Source: Bdellovibrio bacteriovorus str. Tiberius (lineage in GTDB: Bacteria; Bdellovibrionota; Bdellovibrionia; Bdellovibrionales; Bdellovibrionaceae). From it: a DNA stretch of 64,000 nucleotides. Location: contig NC_019567.1 of the NCBI RefSeq assembly GCF_000317895.1, forward strand, positions 1,364,001 through 1,428,000, written 5' to 3'. The number at the start of each line of letters is the position of its first letter. Positions within the stretch are counted from its first letter, which is position 1. Shown piece after piece: positions 1 through 8,502 of the stretch. The notes below the pieces were generated by a model, which searched no databases, had not been told where the DNA came from, and worked only from the letters and a program-made list of their open reading frames with translations. Position numbers and translations under genes: made by a program.

Positions 1-1
1 A

Positions 2-1972
2 TCCATCAAGAAAAACAGTCGTGAGCGTGCAGCGTTCCTCAAACAATGCAACAGCTCCATAGACTGCAAAAAAGATCTGGTGAAAGACGATCACCGCTAC
101 AACAAGCTTTCCGATGAAGACCTGAATAAGTTACCGGCGTCCTTCCTGTATGTGCAGGCTCAGGATATGAAGGCTTACATGTCCACGCTGGAACGTATGC
201 GCCCGAAACCTTATGTGCCCATCGCTGAGCGCGCTCGTGATGAGGTCACGCTGACCCCCGAGCAGACGCAGAAGCTGCAAAGTCTGATGAGCATTGCGGG
301 CTCCAAAATCAAAGAGCAGTACGATCGCTACATGTGTTACAACGCTTTGGCGCGCGAAGAGCTGGAGTGTTACGCGGTCGGCACCGTCGTGGATCCGACC
401 CTGCTTGCGGGCTACTTCGTTAAAGGCGCCAGAGCCGCCACGGCGGCCGGTCGATTGATGAAGGCTGAAAAAGAAGTTCAAGCCGGGGCGGAAGTTGCGG
501 CAGCTTCGGCAAAGATTTCCCGCAGTGAGCTGACGGGCCGTTATATCAGTTATTCGCCGACCAGTGTGGAGCAGAACACGGCGTGGATGGCACGGGCTGA
601 AAAAGGGGCTGATTCCAAGGTCACTTTCCTGGATGTTGAAAACAGCCAGATGAAATATCTGAATGACAGCTTGAAAGACAAAAACCTTGTGACGGGACTG
701 ACCAACTATCACAAGGAATTGCTGTTTGATAATATCAAGGCGCTGGAAGCCGCGAATCCGGGGCTGGTCATTGATAAGTATTCGGACTTTAAATCCTCGC
801 GTTTTGCGTTCTCGGGGAAGGTGCCGAAGGATATTGATGCTCAGCTGAAAGCCGTTTTTGATAAAACCAACGCCGATTTCAATAAAAAGCTGAAAGAGTC
901 TGACGCCCTGGCGGCAGGTACAAAGACCGAAGACTGGTTCCGGGCCGGAATCGGGAATTCAGCGGATGAAGCCAATATGGCGGCACGGTATTCCAGGCAG
1001 CTGGATAAAAATGAAATGCAAAGTTTCAGTCAGGGCGGTTTAAAAACAACCATGCAGCAGAAACTGACAGGCCTTGAAAAACAACGTGTCGAACTGCGAC
1101 GTGAAGTTGGTGGCACATCCATGGTGGATGGAAACACCTTTGATCAGGATGTGTTTGATATCGTCCGTAAAGGTAAGGGCGACACGGCTCAAGTGCAGCA
1201 GGCGCTGAAGAACCGCTATGCTTTAAGTGAAGTTTCCACAGGCACTGTGCAAAAACTGCAGTCCTATGTGAATGCGACAGACGAGTTTTCGCCGGGAATC
1301 TATATCGCCAAACGCGAGATCGCGCACTTAAACGCCGCCGATCAGGGTGGTTTGTCGGTGGATATCATCGGACTTGGTTCGGCCAACTTAAAAGGCACGG
1401 CCGAAGCTTTGGCCTCCTCATCCAACGTGAACAAAGCCCTTGAGTCCACGCGTGCGGCGGAAAAAGCCGTCACCAGGAAATTCAATGATCAGAAAAAACA
1501 GTTCGAAGATGTGCTGACAAGGGCTGTACCATCCGGAAAGCTGAAATCCCTGTGTTCCGGGGATGACTGCGTGGCGGTGGCGGTGAAGCCGCTGAATCAG
1601 GCGGAAAAGCAGGACATCCTAAAAGGTCTGGCGAATACAGATTATTCGGGCAGTTACCGACTGGCATTCATCCCGGATGGCGTGCAGAATGTGTCTGCCC
1701 GCAATGCTTTGGCCAATCACGGGGAATCGGTTGAAAAAATCCTGCGCCAGTCCTTGGGCTCTGAAATGGAGCCACGAAAACTCAAAGGCCTGACATTCGG
1801 CGTGGACATGCGGACTCAGAACTTGAACGAAGGCAGTGTCAAATTGCTGATGGGCGAAGCCAATGGCGTCAACCTGACTGCCCACGAACGCAAACGCATC
1901 CAGGAAGCCTTCAAAGCAGCCATCCAAAAATTCAACACCACCACCTCCACCAACTACAACGCCCTCCCTTAA
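2..1972 (+). CDS. Large protein of unknown function, 5' end outside the window
   Basis: The reading frame is open from the first bases of the window, so the gene starts upstream and the GTG at 80 is only an internal candidate start. About 656 codons are visible, ending in TAA. I do not recognise the family. The visible protein is hydrophilic and rich in Ala, Lys and Glu, with long predicted helical stretches (around residues 130-190 and 350-480) and a short Ala/Gly-rich segment near residues 125-150 that could be weakly hydrophobic. Only a few cysteines occur, two of them as CSGDDC. No catalytic motif is obvious. A copy of the dispersed GGTGCCTGG repeat begins right at its stop codon. Whether it is exported cannot be judged because the N-terminus is missing. 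Confidence 0.8.
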   Translation, partial: SIKKNSRERAAFLKQCNSSIDCKKDLVKDDHRYNKLSDEDLNKLPASFLYVQAQDMKAYMSTLERMRPKPYVPIAERARDEVTLTPEQTQKLQSLMSIAGSKIKEQYDRYMCYNALAREELECYAVGTVVDPTLLAGYFVKGARAATAAGRLMKAEKEVQAGAEVAAASAKISRSELTGRYISYSPTSVEQNTAWMARAEKGADSKVTFLDVENSQMKYLNDSLKDKNLVTGLTNYHKELLFDNIKALEAANPGLVIDKYSDFKSSRFAFSGKVPKDIDAQLKAVFDKTNADFNKKLKESDALAAGTKTEDWFRAGIGNSADEANMAARYSRQLDKNEMQSFSQGGLKTTMQQKLTGLEKQRVELRREVGGTSMVDGNTFDQDVFDIVRKGKGDTAQVQQALKNRYALSEVSTGTVQKLQSYVNATDEFSPGIYIAKREIAHLNAADQGGLSVDIIGLGSANLKGTAEALASSSNVNKALESTRAAEKAVTRKFNDQKKQFEDVLTRAVPSGKLKSLCSGDDCVAVAVKPLNQAEKQDILKGLANTDYSGSYRLAFIPDGVQNVSARNALANHGESVEKILRQSLGSEMEPRKLKGLTFGVDMRTQNLNEGSVKLLMGEANGVNLTAHERKRIQEAFKAAIQKFNTTTSTNYNALP

Positions 1973-2002
1973 AAGGTGCCTGGTTGTTTTTTCTGGCTAC
2001 AG
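1971..2002 (+). repeat. Dispersed post-gene repeat, copy 1
   Basis: A segment reading AAAAGGTGCCTGGTTG followed by a T run and CTGGCTA starts at the stop codon of the preceding gene. Nearly the same 28 bases recur at 27443-27470, and shorter diverged copies occur at 4766-4790 and 29247-29270. All four lie just after or between genes. Confidence 0.7.
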
Positions 2003-2073
2003 CGCAATATCTTGTTTGAAATACATTTATCCTGACAACGGGGACTGAGCTATCGTGAAGGCCTGAGGCCGTG

Positions 2074-2931
2074 ATGAAAAGACTGATCCTGTTGTCCTTT
2101 CTTGTTGTGAATATATTTTGCCCACTGGCTGGGGCCGAGGATATCACGTGGATCCGCTGGGATGACCCGCCGATTTTTGTTTTCAGTGGTCCGTTCAAAG
2201 GGCAGGGGGTGCTGGACACCGTGGAAGATGAGCTTCGTAAAAAACTGCCCCAGTACCAGCACAAAACTTTGGAAGGCACCGTGCCTCGGGTTTTGAAAGA
2301 GGCTGAGAGCAGAACCCACATCTGCAACGCCGGCTGGCTGGCTACACCCGAATGGTCCAAGCTGTTTTATTTTTCAACGCCTGTGTTTGTGATTCCCGCC
2401 AACGGCATCTTACTGCCAAAAAGCCGACTGGGCGAAGTTCGAAATTTGGCGCCGTATTCGTTGCAAAAGTTCCTCGATGCCAAGAAATCCTGGAAGCTCG
2501 GGGTCGGTCGCCTTTATGGCGAGGGCATCGACGAAGTGCTGACCAAGAACAACTATCAGAAAAACCCTCAGGTGATCACCATTGCCACCAGCCTAAGGGT
2601 TCACAAGATGCTTCACGCCAATCGTATTCAGTACACGTTGGGTTATCCATTCGAGGCGGTTTATTACAACGAACTTCTGAACAGCAAGGCCGATTCAGTG
2701 GTGCACATTCCGGTGACCGAAAATTCCGCGCGGGTGGAAGTGGTTGTGGCGTGTCCTAAAACACCATGGGGAGCCAAAGTGATCGCCGATGTGGATCGGG
2801 CCCTTCAAAACAAAGCATTGCTGGAAAAATTTGAAAAAGGCGTGGATCGCTGGCTCAGTGCCGAGGACCAGGAAAAACTCGCTCCGGCCCGTAAGGAATT
2901 TTATCGAAAGAACTATCCTTCACTCAAGTGA
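2074..2931 (+). CDS. Periplasmic solute-binding-like protein (TIGR02285-like)
   Basis: This 285-residue protein has a signal peptide (KRLILLSFLVVNIFCPLAGA) followed by a domain resembling the type 2 periplasmic amino-acid-binding fold, close in style to the TIGR02285 family. No permease or ATPase gene lies nearby, so it is probably not part of a complete ABC importer; a sensing or scavenging role is possible but not shown. The ATG at 2074 is chosen because a GAGG lies 5-9 bases upstream; a GTG at 2071 is an alternative that adds one residue. The 3' end overlaps the convergent dus gene by 19 bases. Two more orphan proteins of this general type occur at 32182-33075 and 35029-35775. Confidence 0.85.
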   Translation: MKRLILLSFLVVNIFCPLAGAEDITWIRWDDPPIFVFSGPFKGQGVLDTVEDELRKKLPQYQHKTLEGTVPRVLKEAESRTHICNAGWLATPEWSKLFYFSTPVFVIPANGILLPKSRLGEVRNLAPYSLQKFLDAKKSWKLGVGRLYGEGIDEVLTKNNYQKNPQVITIATSLRVHKMLHANRIQYTLGYPFEAVYYNELLNSKADSVVHIPVTENSARVEVVVACPKTPWGAKVIADVDRALQNKALLEKFEKGVDRWLSAEDQEKLAPARKEFYRKNYPSLK

Positions 2932-3884
2932 TCGATACCGCACAAAGCGTGCAGCTTGGCTTTGAACTCTGTTGGTTTTTTAAGAACCTTGATTTCATCA
3001 AAGATCGCCTTGGCTTCCTGATTTTTCAAAGACAAAGCCTTCAGCCATTGTTTGGAGCGGGACACAGCAAAATAGTCATTGATGTACAAAGTGCTGGATT
3101 CAAAGAACTGCGGCAGCAGGGGACGGGCGCGTTCCCAGCTCATGTCTTCCACGGGCTGTTGATTCAGGCTTTGTTTGATCTGGCTGAAGATGAAGGGATT
3201 GCTCATAACCCCGCGGCCGATCATATAGTCTTCACACTGGGTGACTTCCACGCAGCGGTTGAAGTCCGCGACATTCCAGATTTCACCGTTGGCGATAAGT
3301 TTAATTTTGGTCTTTTCTTTGATCTTCGGGATCCAGTCCCAGTAAGCCGGTGGTTTATAGCCATCAGTTTTGGTGCGGCAGTGAACCGTCAACCAAGTGG
3401 CATTGGCTTCTTCCACGGCCTGGGCAATTTCCAAACACCTGGTCGGATCGTCAAAGCCCAGACGGATTTTTGCCGTCACTGGAACGTCTGCGGGAACTGC
3501 TTTGCGAACGGTGTCGACAATGTTAAACACACGATCGCAGGATTTCAGAAGACTGGCGCCGCCATCGTGACGATTGACGGTTTTTGCCGGGCAGCCGAAA
3601 TTAAGGTCCACACCCAAGGCGCCCAGTTTCACGGCACGCTGGGCATTCAAAGCCAAAGGTTCGGCCTGACCACCCAGAAGCTGCACAAAGACTGGCGTGC
3701 CCCAGCGGGTGCGCGATCCGGTTTTCAGCTCGGGGCAGTTTTTATAGAAAACACTTTCCGGGTGCAGACGGTCGGTGACACGCAGGAATTCGGTCACGCA
3801 CTGATCAATGCCGCTTAAGGAAGTGAGAGTATCACGCATCACCCAGTCGACAACACCTTCCATCGGAGCCAGAAACAGTTTCAT
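2913..3884 (-). CDS. dusC: tRNA-dihydrouridine synthase, DusC-like
   Basis: The 323-residue protein is a flavin-dependent dihydrouridine synthase that reduces uridines in the tRNA D-loop. The N-terminal LAPMEGVVDWVMR and the active-site segment NFGCPAKTVNRHDGG (Cys near residue 98) are classical Dus motifs, followed by TAKIRLG and the IGRGVMSNP phosphate-binding segment. The start and overall sequence resemble the DusC (U16-specific) subgroup more than DusA or DusB, but the subgroup assignment is by eye. It is the last gene of a three-gene minus-strand operon (ychJ, EVE protein, dus), with only 2 bases between it and the EVE gene, which points to a shared RNA-modification setting. Confidence 0.93.
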   Translation of the reverse strand: MKLFLAPMEGVVDWVMRDTLTSLSGIDQCVTEFLRVTDRLHPESVFYKNCPELKTGSRTRWGTPVFVQLLGGQAEPLALNAQRAVKLGALGVDLNFGCPAKTVNRHDGGASLLKSCDRVFNIVDTVRKAVPADVPVTAKIRLGFDDPTRCLEIAQAVEEANATWLTVHCRTKTDGYKPPAYWDWIPKIKEKTKIKLIANGEIWNVADFNRCVEVTQCEDYMIGRGVMSNPFIFSQIKQSLNQQPVEDMSWERARPLLPQFFESSTLYINDYFAVSRSKQWLKALSLKNQEAKAIFDEIKVLKKPTEFKAKLHALCGIDHLSEG

Positions 3885-3886
3885 TT

Positions 3887-4345
3887 CTAAGCGCCACCCA
3901 GTTTGGTCAGAATATCAAAGTGCTTTTTTTCGACAGGCTGAATGGAAAGGCGGGAGCCTTTTTGCAAGACCAGCATGTCAGCAAGTTTCGTGTTGTCACG
4001 CAGCTCAGGCAGACTGATGTAGTTTTTAAAGTGCGATACATATTCGACCTGCACGCAGAACCAGATTGGTTTTTCTTTGGTCGCCTTGGGATCAAAGTAT
4101 TCAGATTTTTTGTCGAACTGCTCTTTGTCGGGCTCAGCCACTTTGGAAATACGGGCAATTCCAGCCACGCCCGGCGGAGTCGCATTGGAGTGATAGAACA
4201 GCACTTCGTCGCCGACTTGCATGTCTTTCATCATGAAGTTGCGCGCCTGGTAGTTGCGCACACCGGTCCACCAGGTGGTTTTGTCTTTCTTCAGTTGATC
4301 CAAAGAAAAGACATCCGGTTCTGATTTCATCAGCCAGTACTTCAT
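3887..4345 (-). CDS. EVE domain protein
   Basis: The 152-residue protein is a single EVE domain, a PUA-like fold proposed to bind modified bases in DNA or RNA. The start MKYWLMKSEPDVFSLDQL and the later TWWTGVRNYQARNFM and FYHSN segments are hallmark EVE sequence. The ATG at 4345 is preferred over upstream codons because the protein then begins exactly at the family's conserved start and overlaps the ychJ stop codon as ATGA, implying translational coupling. A dus gene follows after 2 bases. The ligand is unknown. Confidence 0.9.
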   Translation of the reverse strand: MKYWLMKSEPDVFSLDQLKKDKTTWWTGVRNYQARNFMMKDMQVGDEVLFYHSNATPPGVAGIARISKVAEPDKEQFDKKSEYFDPKATKEKPIWFCVQVEYVSHFKNYISLPELRDNTKLADMLVLQKGSRLSIQPVEKKHFDILTKLGGA

Positions 4346-4737
4346 TTGGTTTTCTCCGCTTTGATTTTTCCGGATTTGAAGAACCATTCGCCCGCTTGTT
4401 TGCGGAAAAGGCTGACTTCGTGATGGATAAAGTCTTCATCATCGACGTTGTAGTAGGCTTTGAACTCGACAGTTCCTTTGGTGCCCTTTTCTTCGGCGTG
4501 AACAATCTCAAGCTTCAGGAATTTTGCACGCTCAGCCCATTCGCGGTTGGCCTCTTCGTCGATTTGATCCAAAGTCTGAGGATCTGTCGTATCCTGCAGG
4601 TACTCCATTTGATTCTTGGCAAAAGCGCTGTAACGAGAGCGCATCAAAGCTTCGGCGGTTGGCGCTAAAGCTTTGCCAGAGTGATAAACACCACAACATT
4701 CAGAATAAGTTTTCTCAGAACCACAAGGACATTTCAT
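4342..4737 (-). CDS. ychJ: YchJ-family SEC-C motif protein
   Basis: The 131-residue protein has an N-terminal SEC-C zinc-binding motif (MKCPCGSEKTYSECCG, ligands Cys3, Cys5, Cys14, Cys15) followed by the YchJ middle domain with MRSRYSAFAKNQMEYL. The NTF2-like C-terminal part ends in WFFKSG. The family's biochemical function is not established. It is the first gene of the ychJ-EVE-dus operon and overlaps the EVE start by 4 bases. Confidence 0.9.
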   Translation of the reverse strand: MKCPCGSEKTYSECCGVYHSGKALAPTAEALMRSRYSAFAKNQMEYLQDTTDPQTLDQIDEEANREWAERAKFLKLEIVHAEEKGTKGTVEFKAYYNVDDEDFIHHEVSLFRKQAGEWFFKSGKIKAEKTK

Positions 4738-4765
4738 AGCCCGCGAAACTACCAGAATTCCCCCT

Positions 4766-4790
4766 AAAAGGTACCTGCTTACTTTTTCCG
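4766..4790 (+). repeat. Dispersed post-gene repeat, diverged copy
   Basis: The bases TAAAAGGTACCTGCTTACTT followed by TTTCC match the consensus of the repeat at 1971 and 29247 with a few changes. It sits in the divergent spacer between ychJ and the SDR gene. Confidence 0.5.
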
Positions 4791-4862
4791 AAGCGTTGCG
4801 TTAATTGGCTTGCAGGGGTGCCCTTCCAGAGGGGGGCTGCTATCGTTTTGGGGTGAGGTGAA

Positions 4863-5630
4863 ATGATGGCTAAATGGGCTTTGATTACTGGGGCAAGTTC
4901 GGGAATTGGCTGGGCAACGGCGGAAGCGCTGGCAGCGCAAGGATTTGATATTTTCGTGACCGGACGTCGCTATGAAAAACTGCAGGAACTGGAAAAGTCC
5001 ATCAAAGCCCGTCATCCCGGGATTCAAGTGAAGCTGGCTTGTTTTGACGTGTCGGACCGTTTCGAGGTCAGTGAATTCGTCAAAGCCCACAAGACGGAAA
5101 TTTCCGAGGTGGAAATTCTGGTCAACAATGCGGGCCTGGCTCGTGGGGTTGAAAAAATGCAGGACGCCTCTTTGGATGATTGGGAGGTCATGATCGACAC
5201 GAACATCAAAGGCTTGCTGTTCATGACCCGCGCCGTGGTGGAACACATGGTGAAAAAGAACTCGGGTCATATTATAAATTTAGGCTCGGTGGCGGGCCGC
5301 TGGACTTATCCAGGCGGAGGCGTTTACTGCGCCACCAAATTTGCTGTGCGCGCGCTGTCTGAAGGACTGCGTATGGATTTGCTGGGGACGCGCGTGCGTG
5401 TGACCAACATTGAGCCCGGCATGGTGAACACGGAGTTTTCCGTGGTGCGCTTGGGGGATCAGGCCAAGGCCGACAAGGTCTATGAAGGCATGACTCCGCT
5501 GTCAGCACAGGATATTGCAGACACTGTTGCATGGTGCGCAGCCAGACCGGCCCATGTGAATATTCAAGAACTCGTTATTTATCCCACAGACCAGGCCCAT
5601 GTCGGCCAGGTCGCTCGCAAAGGAGTGTAG
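4863..5630 (+). CDS. Short-chain dehydrogenase/reductase, YdfG-like
   Basis: The 255-residue protein is a classical SDR oxidoreductase. It has the Rossmann motif TGASSGIG (residues 9-16), VTGRR after strand 2 suggesting NADP preference, NNAG (88-91), the catalytic Ser in LGSVAG (about 142) and YCATK (Tyr155, Lys159). The C-terminal part resembles E. coli YdfG, which oxidises serine and 3-hydroxy acids, but the substrate is not proven. The ATG at 4863 follows GAGGTG; a second ATG at 4866 is possible. It ends 2 bases before the fumC start, so the two genes are probably co-transcribed. Confidence 0.92.
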   Translation: MMAKWALITGASSGIGWATAEALAAQGFDIFVTGRRYEKLQELEKSIKARHPGIQVKLACFDVSDRFEVSEFVKAHKTEISEVEILVNNAGLARGVEKMQDASLDDWEVMIDTNIKGLLFMTRAVVEHMVKKNSGHIINLGSVAGRWTYPGGGVYCATKFAVRALSEGLRMDLLGTRVRVTNIEPGMVNTEFSVVRLGDQAKADKVYEGMTPLSAQDIADTVAWCAARPAHVNIQELVIYPTDQAHVGQVARKGV

Positions 5631-5632
5631 TG

Positions 5633-7045
5633 ATGGCAGAGGGCGGATTCAGAATCGAAAAAGACACCATGGGTGAAGTGAAAGTTCCCGCAGACAGGTT
5701 CTGGGGGGCGCAGACCCAAAGGTCCACGGAAAACTTCCGCATTGGGGGCGATCGTTTCCCACGCGAAATGATCCGGGCCCTGGGGATTTTGAAAAAGTCC
5801 GCCGCCATCACTAACGAAAAATTAGGCCTGCTTGATCCGAAGAAAGCCACGGTCATTGTGAAGGCCGCTGATGAAGTGATCGCGGGGAAGCTTGATGCGC
5901 ACTTTCCATTGGTGGTGTGGCAGACTGGTTCCGGCACACAGACCAACATGAATGCCAATGAAGTGATCGCCAATCGTGCGATGGACATGATGGGCATCAA
6001 ACTTCCCAGCAAGGAAGTTCATCCCAATGATGATGTGAACAAAGGCCAGTCGTCGAATGATACCTTCCCAACGGCGATGCACATTGCCGTGGGCGAGCAA
6101 GTTCATCATCGTCTGATTCCCATGCTGGAAAAGCTGCATAAAGCTTTGGAAAACAAACAGAAGGAATTCAAAGACATCGTGAAAATCGGTCGCACCCACT
6201 TGATGGATGCAACCCCGCTGACGCTGGGACAGGAGTTTTCCGGTTACAGCACCCAGGTAAAACACTCGATCCAACGAGTGAAAAACACCTTGCCGCATCT
6301 GTATGAGCTGGCACTGGGCGGGACTGCCGTGGGAACTGGTTTGAATACGCATCCGAAGTTTGCTGTTGAAGCTGCTGCTGAAATCGCCCGCGAGACGGGG
6401 ATTGCCTTTGTTTCTGCGGAAAACAAGTTTGAGGCTCTGGCAGCACATGACGCTTTGGTGGAAGTCAGCGGAGCGCTGAACTCGGTCGCGGTGTCTTTGA
6501 TGAAAATTGGGAACGACATCCGCCTGCTGGGTTCGGGCCCGCGCTGCGGGATCGGAGAGCTGCATTTGCCGGAAAATGAACCGGGAAGTTCCATCATGCC
6601 GGGCAAGGTGAACCCCACCCAGAGCGAGGCCATGACCATGGTCTGTGCCCAAGTGATGGGAAACCACGTCGCTGCCACAATTGGCGGGGCGACCGGGCAC
6701 TTTGAGCTGAACGTATTTAAGCCCGTTATCGTGTTCAATGTTCTGAATTCCGTGCGCTTGCTGGCGGACGCCGCAGAATCCTTTACCGATCACTGCGTGG
6801 TGGGCATTGAAGCCAACCGTAAACAGATTCAGAAGCATCTGGAGCAGTCTTTGATGCTGGTGACGGCACTGAATCCTCACATTGGCTATGACAATGCAGC
6901 CAAAATTGCCAAAACTGCCCATAAAAACGGCACAACACTGCGCGAAGAAGCCATCAATCTTGGACTGCTCTCTGGCGAAGAATTTGATAGGATAGTAAAA
7001 CCGGAACAGATGGTTGGCGCCGCGGACGCGGGCAGAGGCGCGTAG
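5633..7045 (+). CDS. fumC: Class II fumarate hydratase
   Basis: The 470-residue protein catalyses reversible hydration of fumarate to malate in the TCA cycle and works as an iron-free homotetramer. It shows the substrate segments [14 protein letters not shown] (near residues 98-111), [14 protein letters not shown] (about 130-143), and the superfamily signature [13 protein letters not shown] (about 318-330) containing the mobile-loop serine. The ATG at 5633 is chosen because AAGGAG lies 8 bases upstream and the protein then matches the family start. The start sits immediately after the SDR stop codon, so the genes probably form an operon. Confidence 0.97.
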   Translation: MAEGGFRIEKDTMGEVKVPADRFWGAQTQRSTENFRIGGDRFPREMIRALGILKKSAAITNEKLGLLDPKKATVIVKAADEVIAGKLDAHFPLVVWQTGSGTQTNMNANEVIANRAMDMMGIKLPSKEVHPNDDVNKGQSSNDTFPTAMHIAVGEQVHHRLIPMLEKLHKALENKQKEFKDIVKIGRTHLMDATPLTLGQEFSGYSTQVKHSIQRVKNTLPHLYELALGGTAVGTGLNTHPKFAVEAAAEIARETGIAFVSAENKFEALAAHDALVEVSGALNSVAVSLMKIGNDIRLLGSGPRCGIGELHLPENEPGSSIMPGKVNPTQSEAMTMVCAQVMGNHVAATIGGATGHFELNVFKPVIVFNVLNSVRLLADAAESFTDHCVVGIEANRKQIQKHLEQSLMLVTALNPHIGYDNAAKIAKTAHKNGTTLREEAINLGLLSGEEFDRIVKPEQMVGAADAGRGA

Positions 7046-7092
7046 GCGCACAGAGTGCAGCGCCCACAGGTGCGGAACTGGAGTAACTTAGA

Positions 7093-8025
7093 ATGAATTC
7101 TCTTTTGGCAAAAGCGGACTGGATGAATCGTGACGACATCAGACCCTATGTCTTTGTTCGTCCCGAAAATCAGATCGCCCAGCCCGGATCAGCGCACCGC
7201 TTGGACTGGTTCACTCAAGCTCCAGTGATCAAAAATCCCCTGGACGTGAAAGAGCTGGCTTTTGCCGATCGTATTTACTCTTTGGAAGAGCGTGCCTTTG
7301 GACCGTCAAACATGGCCATGCCTCGCTGGGTCTTTTATGACTGTGCGGTGATGCCGGGGTTTGTGGCGGGCTTTGCGGCTCGTCCATCGGCTCTTTCTAA
7401 GGCGGCGCGTGAGGCGCTGGACCCCAAAAAGTTCCCGGCCAGCCTTTCTCCGATCAAGTCCTCCGGGGTTCTAAAAGAAGTTGAGTCCCTGGATGACATG
7501 GACTGGATCCCATTGTCCCTGTTTATCATTATCCCGACGATGCATAAGGGCGAGTGGGTGGCGCACAATCTGTGTTCTGTGAACTCTCTGTTGCCTAAAG
7601 AGGAGCAGTTCTACGGTCTGGGTTTCATGTCCAAGGCCTTTGGTCTTTGGTACGCCAACGTGGAGCAATGCTCCGGGATGACCCAGTGGGGAAGTCCGGC
7701 TTTGAAGCTGCACTCGCATTATGGTCATTTAGAGGTAATTGGGGCTTACGCTCCGGTGCATTCTCATGCTAAAACTATTACTTACCGCGTACAGGTAAAT
7801 ACCCAGTGCTGGGAAAAGTTCTTCAACAAAGAACCGGATCTGGCCTTCCTGGAAAACTACGGACCGACGGGCACGTTCATCGATCCGAAACAGGAAGTGA
7901 GTATGTTGAACTTCCAGCAGCGCATTGAGCGCGGAGAGGGCCCTTTCTACCTGAGTGCAGGGGAGATTGCCCAGAAGAAGCTCGACGAACAATTGATGAT
8001 TTATAGTTTGAAACAACAATACTAG
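7093..8025 (+). CDS. Conserved hypothetical protein
   Basis: A 310-residue protein that I do not recognise. It has no signal peptide or obvious membrane segment. It contains several Trp/His-rich stretches (KLHSHYGHLEVIGAYAPVHS and WVFYDCAVMPGF), and the His cluster around residues 213-232 could bind a metal, though this is conjecture. A GGAG lies upstream of the ATG. It lies 47 bases after fumC and 14 bases before the zinc-ribbon gene, so it may belong to a run of co-transcribed genes from 4.8 to 10.5 kb. Confidence 0.85.
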   Translation: MNSLLAKADWMNRDDIRPYVFVRPENQIAQPGSAHRLDWFTQAPVIKNPLDVKELAFADRIYSLEERAFGPSNMAMPRWVFYDCAVMPGFVAGFAARPSALSKAAREALDPKKFPASLSPIKSSGVLKEVESLDDMDWIPLSLFIIIPTMHKGEWVAHNLCSVNSLLPKEEQFYGLGFMSKAFGLWYANVEQCSGMTQWGSPALKLHSHYGHLEVIGAYAPVHSHAKTITYRVQVNTQCWEKFFNKEPDLAFLENYGPTGTFIDPKQEVSMLNFQQRIERGEGPFYLSAGEIAQKKLDEQLMIYSLKQQY

Positions 8026-8039
8026 ATAGGAAGATACAC

Positions 8040-8480
8040 ATGTCCATGAATGCCCTGCCACCGGTCGCGAAGTCCTTTTTTGCGTTCTGTAAAAAATGTG
8101 ATGCTGACAGATACCATGTAGTTCTGGCGCACACGACGGCGACTTCCGCAAAGATCAAATGCGAGATCTGCGGTTCTCAGAAGACGTATTCTCTTCCTAA
8201 AGCTCAGACTAAAACAGGCAAGCCTTTGACAGGTGCTGCAGCGAAAAAACGTGAGCAGACAATGAGCTCCCGCAAGTCCAGCCACCGCAATGAATACGAA
8301 ATGCTGATGTCCAACGACGCGGCAGCGACGGCGACTTACAACATGAAGGGCAAGTTCGAAAAGAACACCAAGCTGCAACATCCTAAGTTCGGCCTGGGCT
8401 TCATCAAGGACGCCTTGACTGATAAAATTGAAGTTGTGTTCGAAGACGAAGTTCGTACTTTGATCCACAACCGTCAGTAA
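8040..8480 (+). CDS. Zinc-ribbon protein with helicase-type C-terminal SH3/Tudor-like segment
   Basis: The 146-residue protein begins with a zinc ribbon (CKKC at about 17-20 and CEIC at about 41-44), has a basic middle (AAAKKREQTMSSRKSSHR), and ends with LQHPKFGLGFI...KIEVVFEDEVRTLIHN. That last segment resembles the small C-terminal Tudor-like domain of PcrA and UvrD helicases (KFGEGTV...VAF...KWL), which in those proteins mediates RNA polymerase contact. The gene lies 22 bases upstream of a Rep-type helicase that lacks this domain. An accessory role for the helicase is inference. GGAAG precedes the ATG. Confidence 0.85.
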   Translation: MSMNALPPVAKSFFAFCKKCDADRYHVVLAHTTATSAKIKCEICGSQKTYSLPKAQTKTGKPLTGAAAKKREQTMSSRKSSHRNEYEMLMSNDAAATATYNMKGKFEKNTKLQHPKFGLGFIKDALTDKIEVVFEDEVRTLIHNRQ

Positions 8481-8502
8481 TTTTTTATAGAATCGAAAAT
8501 TA